Below, piece by piece: positions 14,667 through 23,302 of a stretch of DNA of 64,000 bases. How positions within the stretch are numbered: the first letter of the stretch is position 1; each line of letters begins with the position of its first letter. The position numbers and the translations under genes were made by a program. The notes under the pieces were generated by a model. It had not been told where the DNA came from, did no database searches, and was given only the letters and a program-made list of their open reading frames with translations. Source of the stretch: Bacteroides sp. AN502(2024) (GTDB lineage Bacteria > Bacteroidota > Bacteroidia > Bacteroidales > Bacteroidaceae); NCBI RefSeq assembly GCF_041227145.1, contig NZ_JBGFSP010000003.1:372001-436000 (forward strand), written 5' to 3'.

Positions 14667-15044
14667 ATGTCTAAATTATCTCGTAAGATTTATTCTGAGA
14701 CTTTCAAATTGGAAGTTCTCCGTGATTACTTCAGTAGCGGTTTGTCAATGTTTGCTACTGCCAAGAAATGGGGTTTACCCAACCATACTTATATTCTGCG
14801 TTGGCAAAAGTGTTATGCAATTGATTCGGATTCCTTATCTTTGTCCCCCGAACTTCTGTCAGATCTTCAAATGAAAAAGAATCCAAAATCAAAATCTAAA
14901 GAAGAACTTCTTGAAGCGGAAAATTTGCGTCTGAGAAAGGCTTTGGAACTTGAAAAACTTCGTTCCCATGCCTTTGAAAGACTGATTGAACTCACAGAAA
15001 GAGAAGAAGGGATTTCCATCTTAAAAAAAGATGGTGCCAAATAG
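14667..15044 (+). CDS. IS3-family transposase OrfA
   Basis: A 125-residue protein with an N-terminal helix-turn-helix (YSETFKLEVLRDYF, FATAKKWGLPNHTYILRW) and a C-terminal leucine-rich coiled coil (ELLEAENLRLRKALELEKLR), the standard OrfA layout for end recognition and multimerisation. Near its 3' end is an A7 tract (15023-15029) in phase A_AAA_AAA, which allows a -1 ribosomal frameshift into OrfB to make the OrfAB transposase. Confidence 0.85.
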   Translation: MSKLSRKIYSETFKLEVLRDYFSSGLSMFATAKKWGLPNHTYILRWQKCYAIDSDSLSLSPELLSDLQMKKNPKSKSKEELLEAENLRLRKALELEKLRSHAFERLIELTEREEGISILKKDGAK

Positions 15045-15922
15045 TCACCGGCCTTCGTGAAGAGTTTCCTCACATCAGTGTGAAAACCCTTTGCGGACTG
15101 TTTGGCATGTCTTCCCAGGCCTATTACAAAAAGAAAAAAAATCTTTTGTCGCGTCATCAGATCAGAACAGCCATCTTGGATGCCGTCTTCTTCTACCGCT
15201 CAAAGGCTCCGGGCATCGGTGGTTTGAAATTATACCATGAGCTCCGCTCCCTTTATGGAAGCGAGATAACCGGAGGGCGGGATGCCTTCCTTCATCTGCT
15301 GCGTTCGGAACGCCTTATGCTGCCCCCGAAGAAACCCAGGCATACGACGGACTCCCACCATCTTTACAAGAAGTATCCGAATCTGATCAAGGGGGTAACG
15401 GCACAATACCCGAACCATATCTGGGTATGTGACATCACTTACATCTGGATTGAAGGTGGCGTATGCTACCTCCATCTTGTAACGGACATGTACTCACATG
15501 CCGTTTTAGGATGGGTGCTCTCTCCCAGTTTGCATGCCGAATATACGCTACAGGCACTGGAACAGGCCATCAATGAGGCTGGAGGTGGCAATCTTTGCGG
15601 CACAATCCACCATTCCGACCGGGGGGTACAGTATGCCTGCGATGCCTATATCGACACACTGGTCACTCATCATATACGTGTGAGCATGACTGAAGATTAC
15701 AACCCGACGGACAATGCGGTAGCAGAAAGGATGAATGGCATCCTGAAAACGGAATGGATATACGGCATGTCGCTGTTCAGGGATAAAGAGATGGCACGGG
15801 AGCAGATTACGCGAATGATTGACTTCTATAATAATGGACGACCGCATATGAGCATAGGTATGAAAAAACCCATGGACGTATATCATGGAGAGGTGCCGGG
15901 AAAATCATTGTGGAAAAAATAA
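15023..15922 (+). CDS. IS3-family transposase OrfB (DDE integrase core), made by -1 frameshifting
   Basis: This frame is entered by -1 slippage at the A7 tract and continues without stop as RWCQIVTGLREEFPHISV into the catalytic part. An alternative GTG start at 15080 gives 280 residues. The rve-type core carries the DDE triad: Asp in VCDITYI, Asp in HHSDRGVQY and Glu in DNAVAERMNG, with the usual spacing. The HTH_21-like segment and the C-terminal YNNGRPHMSIG are typical of IS3. All catalytic residues are present. Confidence 0.88.
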   Translation, partial: KKRWCQIVTGLREEFPHISVKTLCGLFGMSSQAYYKKKKNLLSRHQIRTAILDAVFFYRSKAPGIGGLKLYHELRSLYGSEITGGRDAFLHLLRSERLMLPPKKPRHTTDSHHLYKKYPNLIKGVTAQYPNHIWVCDITYIWIEGGVCYLHLVTDMYSHAVLGWVLSPSLHAEYTLQALEQAINEAGGGNLCGTIHHSDRGVQYACDAYIDTLVTHHIRVSMTEDYNPTDNAVAERMNGILKTEWIYGMSLFRDKEMAREQITRMIDFYNNGRPHMSIGMKKPMDVYHGEVPGKSLWKK

Positions 15923-16078
15923 GGTTCCATATGATAAATAAATACTATATTTGCGATACCGAGAACCCGGGACATGACGGTTTAAGCCATTGTCTCACAA
16001 AAGCCAATAGGGTGTCGAACCCTATTGACTTTTACCGAGAGCCCGAGCACACTCAGATTTGTCCATTGTTTTTACGTA

Positions 16079-16191
16079 TGACAACTATCTTAGGAGCAAA
16101 GGGAAGAAACTAACAACTGTTTTAGTTATGAATAACAGAATGTGACAACTTATTTAGTAACTAGCCTCTAAAAGTGACAACCATTTCTAGT
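16079..16191 (+). repeat. Four 17-bp sites at an exact 32-bp period
   Basis: TGACAACTATCTTAGGA (16079), TAACAACTGTTTTAGTT (16111), TGACAACTTATTTAGTA (16143) and TGACAACCATTTCTAGT (16175) start exactly 32 bp apart while the DNA between them differs. Regular spacing near three helical turns suggests protein-binding sites on one DNA face. No gene is seen between 16023 and 16444. Confidence 0.55.
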
Positions 16192-16223
16192 ATAAGTCAT
16201 TTCAAGATGTTTCAATTGCTTGA

Positions 16224-16352
16224 AACACTTTGTTTCAAGGCGCTGAACACTTTGTTTCAAGGCGCTGAACACTTTGTTCCAAGGCACGAAAACACTTTGT
16301 TCCAAGCCGCAAAACACTTTGTTTCAAGCCGCAAAACACTTTGTTTCAAGGC
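16224..16352 (+). repeat. 22-bp tandem repeat, six copies
   Basis: Units of the form AACACTTTGTTTCAAGGCGC begin at 16224, 16246, 16268, 16291, 16313 and 16335. Each has partial dyad symmetry (for example TTGAAAC...GTTTCAA in the first). They lie upstream of the LRR lipoprotein promoter. Confidence 0.8.
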
Positions 16353-16382
16353 ATGTACTGATAAATATACCCATTTTTAGGT

Positions 16383-16414
16383 ATTGTTCTAAGAAAACAC
16401 CTGTTGTACCTTTA
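16383..16414 (+). promoter_or_regulatory. Candidate promoter of the HmuY-type operon
   Basis: ATTG at 16383-16386, a 20-base spacer and TACCTTTA at 16407-16414 approximate the Bacteroides -33/-7 boxes. The start would be near 16421, 24 bases before the lipoprotein ATG. Confidence 0.4.
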
Positions 16415-16444
16415 CACCTGAAAATAATAAAATTCTTAAAGAAA

Positions 16445-17866
16445 ATGAAAAGAAACAATTTACATGTCGGTTTGATGGTATTCGCAATACTGCTGGCAGG
16501 GGTATCGTGCAGCGATGAAGACAACACCCCTTCATACAGCACGGGTGCCGTGCAGAATACAGAATTGAAAACCATTCTTATTCAAAGAGGTTACACATTT
16601 AATGAGAACGGCAATCTGTTGCTTGATGATTTGGCTAACAATACAACAACGCTTGACCTCTCCGGAACGCAGATTTCCACAGATGCACTGGCAGCACTTT
16701 CCATGTTCCCCAACCTGACTGATGTGGATTTGTCGGATAACGGATATGGACCAATAATAGACCTGTCCCTCCTGCCCAAACAGATTACAGGTATTGACCT
16801 GCGAGGTAACAAGATATACGATTTTGACGGTTTGGTGAACGCTTCCGTTGTAAACGATGAAGTGCAAACTACTATACTGCATAACTTCACCAAACTCTAC
16901 TTGCCGGAAACAGCCAAATGGAATGTGGAAGACCTAATGCCTTTTTATACCAAAAATCAAGCGAACGGTACGAACGTAGATATGCAAATGGTAGATAAAG
17001 ACGGAAACTTGCAGGTATATAATACTTTGAGAGAAATCCCTGACAAAGCTTTCCGTGACTATTTGAAGTCACTGTACAGTAGCTTATTCCCGAATGATGG
17101 TACTCAAATAGATATTAGCAGACCAATGCAAATTAGCGAGGGAGGAAGTCCTATAGATCTTTATTGGGGTAATGCTAATATTGTGTCAGCAGAAGGTATT
17201 GAATATTTTATTAATAATCCTTATTATAAAGATTTTGCGGTATCCATAACGATGATGACGGAAACTCCATATAGTGTGGGGTATTTAATGCCTGGTGCTA
17301 ATATTAAAGGATTGGTTTTAGTCAATATAAATACGCCGGAGGGGATAAACTTATCAAAAGCTTCAAAATTGGCCTATATAGGGTTCGTCGGAAATCAAAG
17401 TTTGACTTCATTAGACCTGTCTAACACACTGTTCATGCAGCAAAATATAGAAGATTTTGACCAAACATATATGAATGCTTTCATGTGTATAAGTTGTAAA
17501 TCGCTAACACAAGTCAAATTACCTTCTAATAATAAGGGGCTTACTGTGCTATTGCAACTTACAGACCTCCCTGCATTAGAAAGTGTAGATTTAAGCAGTT
17601 TAGTAGGAGTTCAAAATTTGGCTTTACTGAATCTTCCTAAGTGTTCCATTATTTATCCTAAAAATTTGCAGTATGCAGTTAATGCAGCGTATAAAAAATC
17701 GGATGCTTTTACTGAAGGCGGTCAAGTAGAATTAGCTGTATCACAGGATATCCTTGATATGGATGAAACGGTATCGTTTATCAAAAAATATAGAGATTAT
17801 TTGACAGACGGCTTTATTTCATACTCAGATTATGGTGCCATACGTTGGAGCAAAAAGATTAAATAA
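16445..17866 (+). CDS. Leucine-rich-repeat surface lipoprotein
   Basis: A 473-residue lipoprotein; signal peptide with lipobox LLAGVSC (about residues 16-22) followed by SDED, a charge pattern compatible with surface export in Bacteroides. Leucine-rich repeats appear around residues 65-125 (LTDVDLSDN, ITGIDLRGNKIYD) and again near residues 320-420 (TSLDLSNT, ALESVDLSSL). The start at 16445 is chosen because the frame further upstream runs through tandem repeats. It is the first gene of the HmuY-type operon. LRR proteins of this kind can bind host proteins or capture haemoproteins; the ligand is unknown. Confidence 0.78.
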   Translation: MKRNNLHVGLMVFAILLAGVSCSDEDNTPSYSTGAVQNTELKTILIQRGYTFNENGNLLLDDLANNTTTLDLSGTQISTDALAALSMFPNLTDVDLSDNGYGPIIDLSLLPKQITGIDLRGNKIYDFDGLVNASVVNDEVQTTILHNFTKLYLPETAKWNVEDLMPFYTKNQANGTNVDMQMVDKDGNLQVYNTLREIPDKAFRDYLKSLYSSLFPNDGTQIDISRPMQISEGGSPIDLYWGNANIVSAEGIEYFINNPYYKDFAVSITMMTETPYSVGYLMPGANIKGLVLVNINTPEGINLSKASKLAYIGFVGNQSLTSLDLSNTLFMQQNIEDFDQTYMNAFMCISCKSLTQVKLPSNNKGLTVLLQLTDLPALESVDLSSLVGVQNLALLNLPKCSIIYPKNLQYAVNAAYKKSDAFTEGGQVELAVSQDILDMDETVSFIKKYRDYLTDGFISYSDYGAIRWSKKIK

Positions 17867-17887
17867 ATATTCATTTGATTTAAAAGT

Positions 17888-18397
17888 ATGAGAAAACAAA
17901 TTATTCTTGGAATCGCATTGCTGGGAATGGGAGCCTTTTCAAACAGTGTAAGTGCTAATAGCTTTGTTGAAAACAACATATTTAAAACATCTCTCTATGC
18001 AGAAAATTTGGCGGGATATTATGAGGGTTCGTTAACTTATGTCTATATGAACGGTGAGAAAGACCCTGTTTCAAACATTACATCTAATGTAACGGACAAC
18101 GGTAACGGCACAGTGAACATTCATATTGATGGATTTAAAATAGGTTCGATGCCGGGCAGTATTACTGTAGATGCAATGGACATAACTGTTCCTGCGAATG
18201 GTAATTTCAATGAAACTTGCAGAAAAGCAGTAAAATTGAAAATTGGTTTTATTCCTTTGACATATAATGCCTTAGTCAGTGGTAGTTTCTCTGGTGACCA
18301 TTTGAACTATACCATAACGGTTAATGCAAAATATTCAAGTGCACCGTTCACCGCTATTGTGACATTTGATGGAGACAAAGTTTCAACTGGTCTCTAA
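17888..18397 (+). CDS. Calycin-like exported protein
   Basis: A 169-residue protein with a signal peptide (about residues 1-23, SVSAN) and a beta-rich body (GYYEGSLTYVYMNG, SNVTDNGNGTVNIHIDGF, HLNYTITVNAKY). This strand pattern matches the calycin-like domain family common next to HmuY and LRR proteins in Bacteroidetes. A calycin beta-barrel could bind a small hydrophobic ligand such as haem; this is inference from context. It follows the LRR gene by 21 bases, and a strong hairpin follows it. Confidence 0.72.
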   Translation: MRKQIILGIALLGMGAFSNSVSANSFVENNIFKTSLYAENLAGYYEGSLTYVYMNGEKDPVSNITSNVTDNGNGTVNIHIDGFKIGSMPGSITVDAMDITVPANGNFNETCRKAVKLKIGFIPLTYNALVSGSFSGDHLNYTITVNAKYSSAPFTAIVTFDGDKVSTGL

Positions 18398-18406
18398 ATA
18401 TTAATT

Positions 18407-18456
18407 AAAGAACTCTCTCATATCCATCTTCGGTTGAAGATGTGAGAGGGTTCTTT
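18407..18456 (+). terminator. Intercistronic hairpin, terminator or attenuator
   Basis: A long stem pairs 18407-18420 with 18443-18456 (one G-U wobble) and CATCTTC with GAAGATG above a 4-base bulge, around a GGTT loop. It lies between the calycin-like gene and the next lipoprotein and could lower expression of the distal receptor genes. Confidence 0.65.
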
Positions 18457-18473
18457 GTCTATTATCAATTAAA

Positions 18474-19109
18474 ATGAAAAAGAGTTTAGGAAAATATATA
18501 ACAGCTATTTGTTTTCTTATTTTGATAGGTGTAATCTCTTGTACGAGTGATGAGGAAATCACCAAAGACCCCGCATCCGAGGAATTGGTAACTGAAGCGA
18601 AGAAATTTTTAAACGGAAATATAGTTCTAAATACTCATGCCACTTTGAATGGTGTAAACAAAACGCTATTGAAAAGCGGTTGTCCTACCAAATTTAACTT
18701 TGAGTGGAGTGAAACAGATGATAACACATTTACCGTATCACTGCTCAATTTCACGGTGGGTAAAATGGGAATGATTATAAGTTTTAAATGCGATGTGCAG
18801 ACCATGCAGTTGAATACTTGGGAGAAAGACGAATATAAAGGTTCGGGCTGGTTTAAATTCTATGGAGAGAATGGTTCCACATGGAGTGAAGATGAAGGAA
18901 AGAGTTCAAGCTCCAAAGGGAGTAACGTGAAAGGCTATTATAACGTGTACACGCACGAGATAAACTTCATTGTGGACTACAACATGATGAATGTCCGTTC
19001 CGAATGCTTCCTGCAGACCATCGACAAAGGACGTATAAACAATTATGAGGAAGAATTTGCTCAATTCGAGAAAGATTTGGCCAAATACAAAGAAGACCAC
19101 GGTCTGTAG
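18474..19109 (+). CDS. Lipoprotein of a haem-type locus (possibly DUF4903)
   Basis: A 211-residue lipoprotein; lipobox GVISC near residue 23 followed by TSDEE. The body is beta-rich (TKFNFEWSETDDNTFTVSLL) with a charged helical C-terminus (EEEFAQFEKDLAKYKEDHG). It resembles the DUF4903 group found in the same setting, but I am not certain. It ends 20 bases before the TonB receptor gene, so the two are co-transcribed. Confidence 0.6.
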   Translation: MKKSLGKYITAICFLILIGVISCTSDEEITKDPASEELVTEAKKFLNGNIVLNTHATLNGVNKTLLKSGCPTKFNFEWSETDDNTFTVSLLNFTVGKMGMIISFKCDVQTMQLNTWEKDEYKGSGWFKFYGENGSTWSEDEGKSSSSKGSNVKGYYNVYTHEINFIVDYNMMNVRSECFLQTIDKGRINNYEEEFAQFEKDLAKYKEDHGL

Positions 19110-19129
19110 TTCATAGTGGAGAGGAGCGA

Positions 19130-21487
19130 ATGAGACATAATGCAATAAAAATGTTGACGATCGGCTTGTTCCTGCTTCTATGCCTGCCCGTTACAGCACA
19201 GAAAATCAAGCTGACCATACAGGAAAAAGGGACGGAACAGTCAATGATTGCTGCGAACGTGGCAGTTGCGGACAACGAGAAGATGGAAAATCCGACTTAT
19301 GCCATCACCGACATAGACGGTGTGGTGCTGATAAACCGCCCCAAGACGAGTAAATGCTACTACTGCATCACATCGACAGGATTCAAAACACTGACGGGCA
19401 TACTGCCACCGGGAGAAAATGACGTGAAACTGTATATGGAGGAAGATGCGCTCGGTCTGGATGAGGTGGTAGTCACCGGGTCGAGGACCACCAGACCGGT
19501 CAAACTCTCGCCCGTAACCACGCAGGTATTGGGTGGAAAGGCACTGGTGGAAGCCGGTTACACCAACCTGCAACAGGCACTCCAGCAGGAAACTCCCGGT
19601 TTGAACATTCAAAAAGTGGGATTTGGCAACGAGATTTCCATGCAGGGTTTGGATGCCCGGCATGTGCTGTTTCTGATGGACGGCGAGCGTATGACAGGTG
19701 ACATGGCGGGTAACTTGGACTACGAACGCTTTAACCTGCACGCCATCGACCGCATCGAAATCGTAAAAGGTGCAAGTTCCACCCTCTACGGAAGCCGTGC
19801 GGCGGGGGCGGTAATCAACCTGATAACCAAGAAGACGACCCAACCTCTTTCGATTGATGTGGGTGTACGTTACGGACAGATGAACGAGCGCAACTACAAG
19901 AACCCGCAGCCGAGCGACTTCCTGTACATGTTCGAGCAGAACGCTGACCGACCCAACTTGCAAAGCTGGGGGTCGGCAGGCTTCAAGAAGGGCAAAGTGA
20001 CGTCACAAACAGACGTGTGGTACAGTGAGAGTGATGGTTTTTACATGTACCAAGCAGAAAACGACAAGAAGGTGTACACGCAGGAGGCCAATCCCTTCCT
20101 TCCCCATGACATTGCCATAGTGAACAGTGCGAAACGCCCTCCCATGGGCATTGAAGGAGCGGAACACGTATCAATCTCACAGAAAGTGTACTACGACCCG
20201 TTCAAGAACCTCTCCATACTGGTTTACGGTAGTGCGTTTTTCATGAACACCTACGACCTGATACAGGATATGACTTTCAGCCAATCACGCGACTGGACAG
20301 CGGGAGCCAAACTGACCTACCGAATGAAGGACTGGTTCAGTGTAACGGCGAGCATACACAACGACTTTTACGACCGTTTCAAAAGGCATGAGCGTATCGA
20401 TACCCGCGATAAGGTATATGAGAGCCGTATCTTACAGCCACGGTTGACCATTACCAGCGATTATTTCGATGGACACAACCTGATATTCGGTGTGGAGCAT
20501 ATTACCGATGACCTGACCTCTGACCGTTTCGTAAACCGCCAAATGACCACCCGTTCATTGAAAGAAACGGAGTATTTCCTACAGGACGAGTGGACGCTCA
20601 ACCCGCAGTGGATGGTGTCCGCCGGGCTACGCACCAATTTTTCCAAGGTGTTCGGCCTTATGGCGATGCCCAAGGTAGCGGCCAAATATTCGCCCAATGA
20701 ACGGTGGGCTATCCGTGCCAACTACTCGATGGGCTACCGTTCACCCAGTATCAAGGAGCTGTTTTTCAATTGGGACCATTTGGGAATGTTCAAGATTATA
20801 GGAAATGAGAACTTGCAGCCGGAGAAAAACGACTATTTCTCGTTAGGTGCGGAATATAGTGATGACCGCCTTTTTATCTCCGGCACAGCTTACGGGAACT
20901 ACTTCCGCGATAAGATAGAGGGTGTGTGGCGCATCTACGACATGCAATACAACTTTGAGTATGAGAATCTAAGCAAACAACGCCTATTGGGTGTGGAAAT
21001 GATAGCCAAGTGGCGCATGTTTGATTTCTTGACATTGAACGGTACGTACAGTTACGTGGACGTGAGTAAGAACGAGGGCGTGCAGGTGAACACAACCTCG
21101 CCTCATGCAGCTACAGCCAGTCTGGACTATCGTTATAACCGCAAGAACTACCGCCTTGGCGTAGTGTTCAGCGCATCATACATGGGACGAAAGAGGTTCG
21201 ACGTACAAGACCGTGTGTTCGTGGAAGAAGACAACAAGAGCTACGATGCCTACTTCCGTTGCGACCTGCCACAGTATGTGCTGTGCAACTTCTCGGTTTC
21301 TCAAACATTCTGGAACAAGGTGAAGCTTACCCTCGGCGTGGATAACATGTTCAACTACGTGCCGAAAACGCTGGGTTCGGGAATTACCATGTTTAATGTG
21401 CCCGCCACACCGGGATCGCGCGGTTGGGTGCAGTTAGAGTTCATACTGGACAATGTAATCAACTCATTAAAGAAGAAGAAACGATGA
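19130..21487 (+). CDS. TonB-dependent outer-membrane receptor (haem-type)
   Basis: A 785-residue receptor with a signal peptide (to TAQ, residue 24), an N-terminal carboxypeptidase-regulatory-like domain (residues about 25-105), a TonB-box-like LDEVVVTG, a plug (RIEIVKGASSTLYGSRAAGAVINLITKK) and a C-terminal barrel ending in an aromatic-rich strand. Placement directly before an HmuY-family gene suggests it is the HmuR-like partner importing haem or a related porphyrin. There is a GGAG-type ribosome site before the ATG. The stop overlaps the HmuY ATG (ATGA). The substrate is inferred from context. Confidence 0.82.
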   Translation: MRHNAIKMLTIGLFLLLCLPVTAQKIKLTIQEKGTEQSMIAANVAVADNEKMENPTYAITDIDGVVLINRPKTSKCYYCITSTGFKTLTGILPPGENDVKLYMEEDALGLDEVVVTGSRTTRPVKLSPVTTQVLGGKALVEAGYTNLQQALQQETPGLNIQKVGFGNEISMQGLDARHVLFLMDGERMTGDMAGNLDYERFNLHAIDRIEIVKGASSTLYGSRAAGAVINLITKKTTQPLSIDVGVRYGQMNERNYKNPQPSDFLYMFEQNADRPNLQSWGSAGFKKGKVTSQTDVWYSESDGFYMYQAENDKKVYTQEANPFLPHDIAIVNSAKRPPMGIEGAEHVSISQKVYYDPFKNLSILVYGSAFFMNTYDLIQDMTFSQSRDWTAGAKLTYRMKDWFSVTASIHNDFYDRFKRHERIDTRDKVYESRILQPRLTITSDYFDGHNLIFGVEHITDDLTSDRFVNRQMTTRSLKETEYFLQDEWTLNPQWMVSAGLRTNFSKVFGLMAMPKVAAKYSPNERWAIRANYSMGYRSPSIKELFFNWDHLGMFKIIGNENLQPEKNDYFSLGAEYSDDRLFISGTAYGNYFRDKIEGVWRIYDMQYNFEYENLSKQRLLGVEMIAKWRMFDFLTLNGTYSYVDVSKNEGVQVNTTSPHAATASLDYRYNRKNYRLGVVFSASYMGRKRFDVQDRVFVEEDNKSYDAYFRCDLPQYVLCNFSVSQTFWNKVKLTLGVDNMFNYVPKTLGSGITMFNVPATPGSRGWVQLEFILDNVINSLKKKKR

Positions 21488-22197
21488 AGAAAGGAATATT
21501 ACTCAATGCAACCATTCTGGTATTTGGGCTGTTGGCCTTTTCTTCCTGTGTGAAATATGACGCTTTGCCTTTTACTGGCAAAACGTTGCCCCGCAAGTCC
21601 GGTTATAGCACACGTGTAACAAATGACTGGTTGTACTTTAATTTGCGGACAGGGGAGATTTTCAATCTGGAAGGCCCGAACAAGGATATCACTGAAGGCG
21701 AGCAATACAACCGGACGGATTGGGATTTGGCTTTCTGTGGCTATGTGCTACGCACCAATAGCGGTACGAGCGGTATCGGGCAAAGCGGTGTCATCGATTT
21801 GGGCGATGGAGGCTATGAAAGCTGGACGAGCGTAGCTCAGCTTCCGTCCGATGTGGAATGGGTGGTGGACGATGACCAGAGTGTTTACGTCACTATGTCG
21901 AAGGATGATTGGAACAAATATCTGATAGAAAATAATTTGGATTTCGATTCTAATCCTTGGTTTGACCCCAACAACGGTCCTGCAAAGACCCTGACAAGCG
22001 CGAACCCACTTTTGGCTGAAGCAATAACTTTTGCCGGACCTCCGCCCGTGTATACCCCTTCATTTCATACTTACGTGATACGTACGGCTGACGGACAACG
22101 ATACTTTAAGTTTCAGATAATAAGCTGGTACGATGCCAACATAAAGATAGGCGATGAAGGTGGAAGAATCAGTTACTATTGTGACGAACTGAAATGA
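21484..22197 (+). CDS. HmuY-family haem-binding lipoprotein
   Basis: A 237-residue lipoprotein; lipobox FSSC near residue 20. HmuY-family features are WLYFNLRTGE, TDWDLAFCGY, and the C-terminal HTYVIRTADGQRYFKFQII followed by GGRISYYC. In Porphyromonas gingivalis HmuY captures haem from host haemoproteins at the surface and hands it to the receptor. Ligand residues vary among Bacteroides homologues. The start at 21484 overlaps the receptor stop and is preferred over an upstream in-frame codon. Confidence 0.82.
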   Translation: MKKGILLNATILVFGLLAFSSCVKYDALPFTGKTLPRKSGYSTRVTNDWLYFNLRTGEIFNLEGPNKDITEGEQYNRTDWDLAFCGYVLRTNSGTSGIGQSGVIDLGDGGYESWTSVAQLPSDVEWVVDDDQSVYVTMSKDDWNKYLIENNLDFDSNPWFDPNNGPAKTLTSANPLLAEAITFAGPPPVYTPSFHTYVIRTADGQRYFKFQIISWYDANIKIGDEGGRISYYCDELK

Positions 22198-22308
22198 CAG
22201 GAAGAATGATGAAACTGCTTGTACGCTTGCTCCCACGTGTGAATCTACGGTCACGCTACACGCTGCCATGCTGGTTGTCTCGCTACTGACGGTGGTATTT
22301 TAGAAGAA

Positions 22309-23298
22309 ATGTATCAAACGTTACATAAAAATGGAATAATGGAAAAAATGACTGACACAACGACAATAGGCAAGCAACGCCACTGGTGGAGGGCCATCGC
22401 TGCCTTCCTGATGGTGCTGTTCACCATGCCGCTGGGCCATGCCCTAATGATAATCATGGAGCACACCATGAGCGAGACCGCGCTGCACTACTCCGCTTTC
22501 GCGATGGGAGCCGTGGGCATGATAATGGTAATTATAGGCGTATTCGCCAAAGGTGACACGCAGCAAACGCTGTGGGGTTTCTTCGGTGGCCTGCTGTTCT
22601 GGACGGGCTGGGTGGAATTCCTCTTCATGTACTTCGCTAACCGCTTCGGCACGCAACCGGAACTCGATCCCGTGACGGACGAGATTGTTACTCGCCCCGA
22701 ATATCTCATTCTGCCCGCCTCGTTCGGATTCTGGATGATGATAATGGTAATGTACCTCTTTAGCACGAAGAACGGCTGCAATTTCATCAACTGGTGGCAA
22801 CAGCTACTGTTCCGTAGTAAGAAGAACGAGATAGCCGCCCGACCCATGACGCGCCACACCAGTATCGTTACCTTTATGGAACTGATGATGCTTCTGTGGA
22901 GTAGCTACCTACTCTTGATGTTCTGCTACGACGACGTATTCCTGGGTGAACACCATCCCGTGACGCTATTAGTAGGTGTAGGATGCTTTATCGGCTCATT
23001 TTTTATTTTTGCCAAACAGTTGCGCCTCTCCGCTTGGGGAGCCAACATCCGCATGGCGATTGCTACCGTTATTGTGTTCTGGACACCCATCGAGATTATG
23101 GGGCGCATGAACTTATTCAGCGAGATATGGGTGGACCCCATGGGGCACAAAACAGAGATGATTATCATTCTCGCGGCCTTTATCGCTTTGGCTGTCTATC
23201 TCTGGAACATGAGCTCCAAGAAAATCGAGAGACGGATGCAAAAGATGAGCATACCTCGTACCCACATAAGAAAAATCCACAATGACAAAAATAAATAG
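22309..23298 (+). CDS. Polytopic membrane protein of the HmuY-type operon
   Basis: A protein of up to 329 residues with about eight hydrophobic segments (AAFLMVLFTMPLGHALMIIM, GAVGMIMVIIGVFA, LMLLWSSYLLLMF and others) and a basic C-terminal tail. Histidines occur near membrane edges (GHALMIIMEH, HHPVT), which could be metal or haem ligands. The ATG could be 22309, 22339 or 22348. It follows the HmuY gene after 111 bases and is probably in the same operon. Homologues accompany HmuY loci, but I know no assigned function; an inner-membrane step in iron or haem handling is plausible. Confidence 0.65.
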   Translation: MYQTLHKNGIMEKMTDTTTIGKQRHWWRAIAAFLMVLFTMPLGHALMIIMEHTMSETALHYSAFAMGAVGMIMVIIGVFAKGDTQQTLWGFFGGLLFWTGWVEFLFMYFANRFGTQPELDPVTDEIVTRPEYLILPASFGFWMMIMVMYLFSTKNGCNFINWWQQLLFRSKKNEIAARPMTRHTSIVTFMELMMLLWSSYLLLMFCYDDVFLGEHHPVTLLVGVGCFIGSFFIFAKQLRLSAWGANIRMAIATVIVFWTPIEIMGRMNLFSEIWVDPMGHKTEMIIILAAFIALAVYLWNMSSKKIERRMQKMSIPRTHIRKIHNDKNK

Positions 23299-23302
23299 CC
23301 GG

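Larger units (their letters stand above)
14629..16022 (+). mobile_element. IS3-family insertion sequence
   Basis: Two overlapping transposase frames lie between related ends: GGTTGACACC at 14629-14638 and, inverted, GGTGTCGAACC at 16011-16022 (reverse complement GGTTCGACACC). The ends differ by one base insertion and I cannot identify an unambiguous target duplication, so the outer limits are uncertain by a few bases. The element sits in the ISAon1 remnant. The transposase reading frames are intact, so it may be active. Confidence 0.75.

Noticed and set aside
16224..16352. CRISPR-like short array
   Set aside because: The 22-bp units are directly adjacent without spacers.
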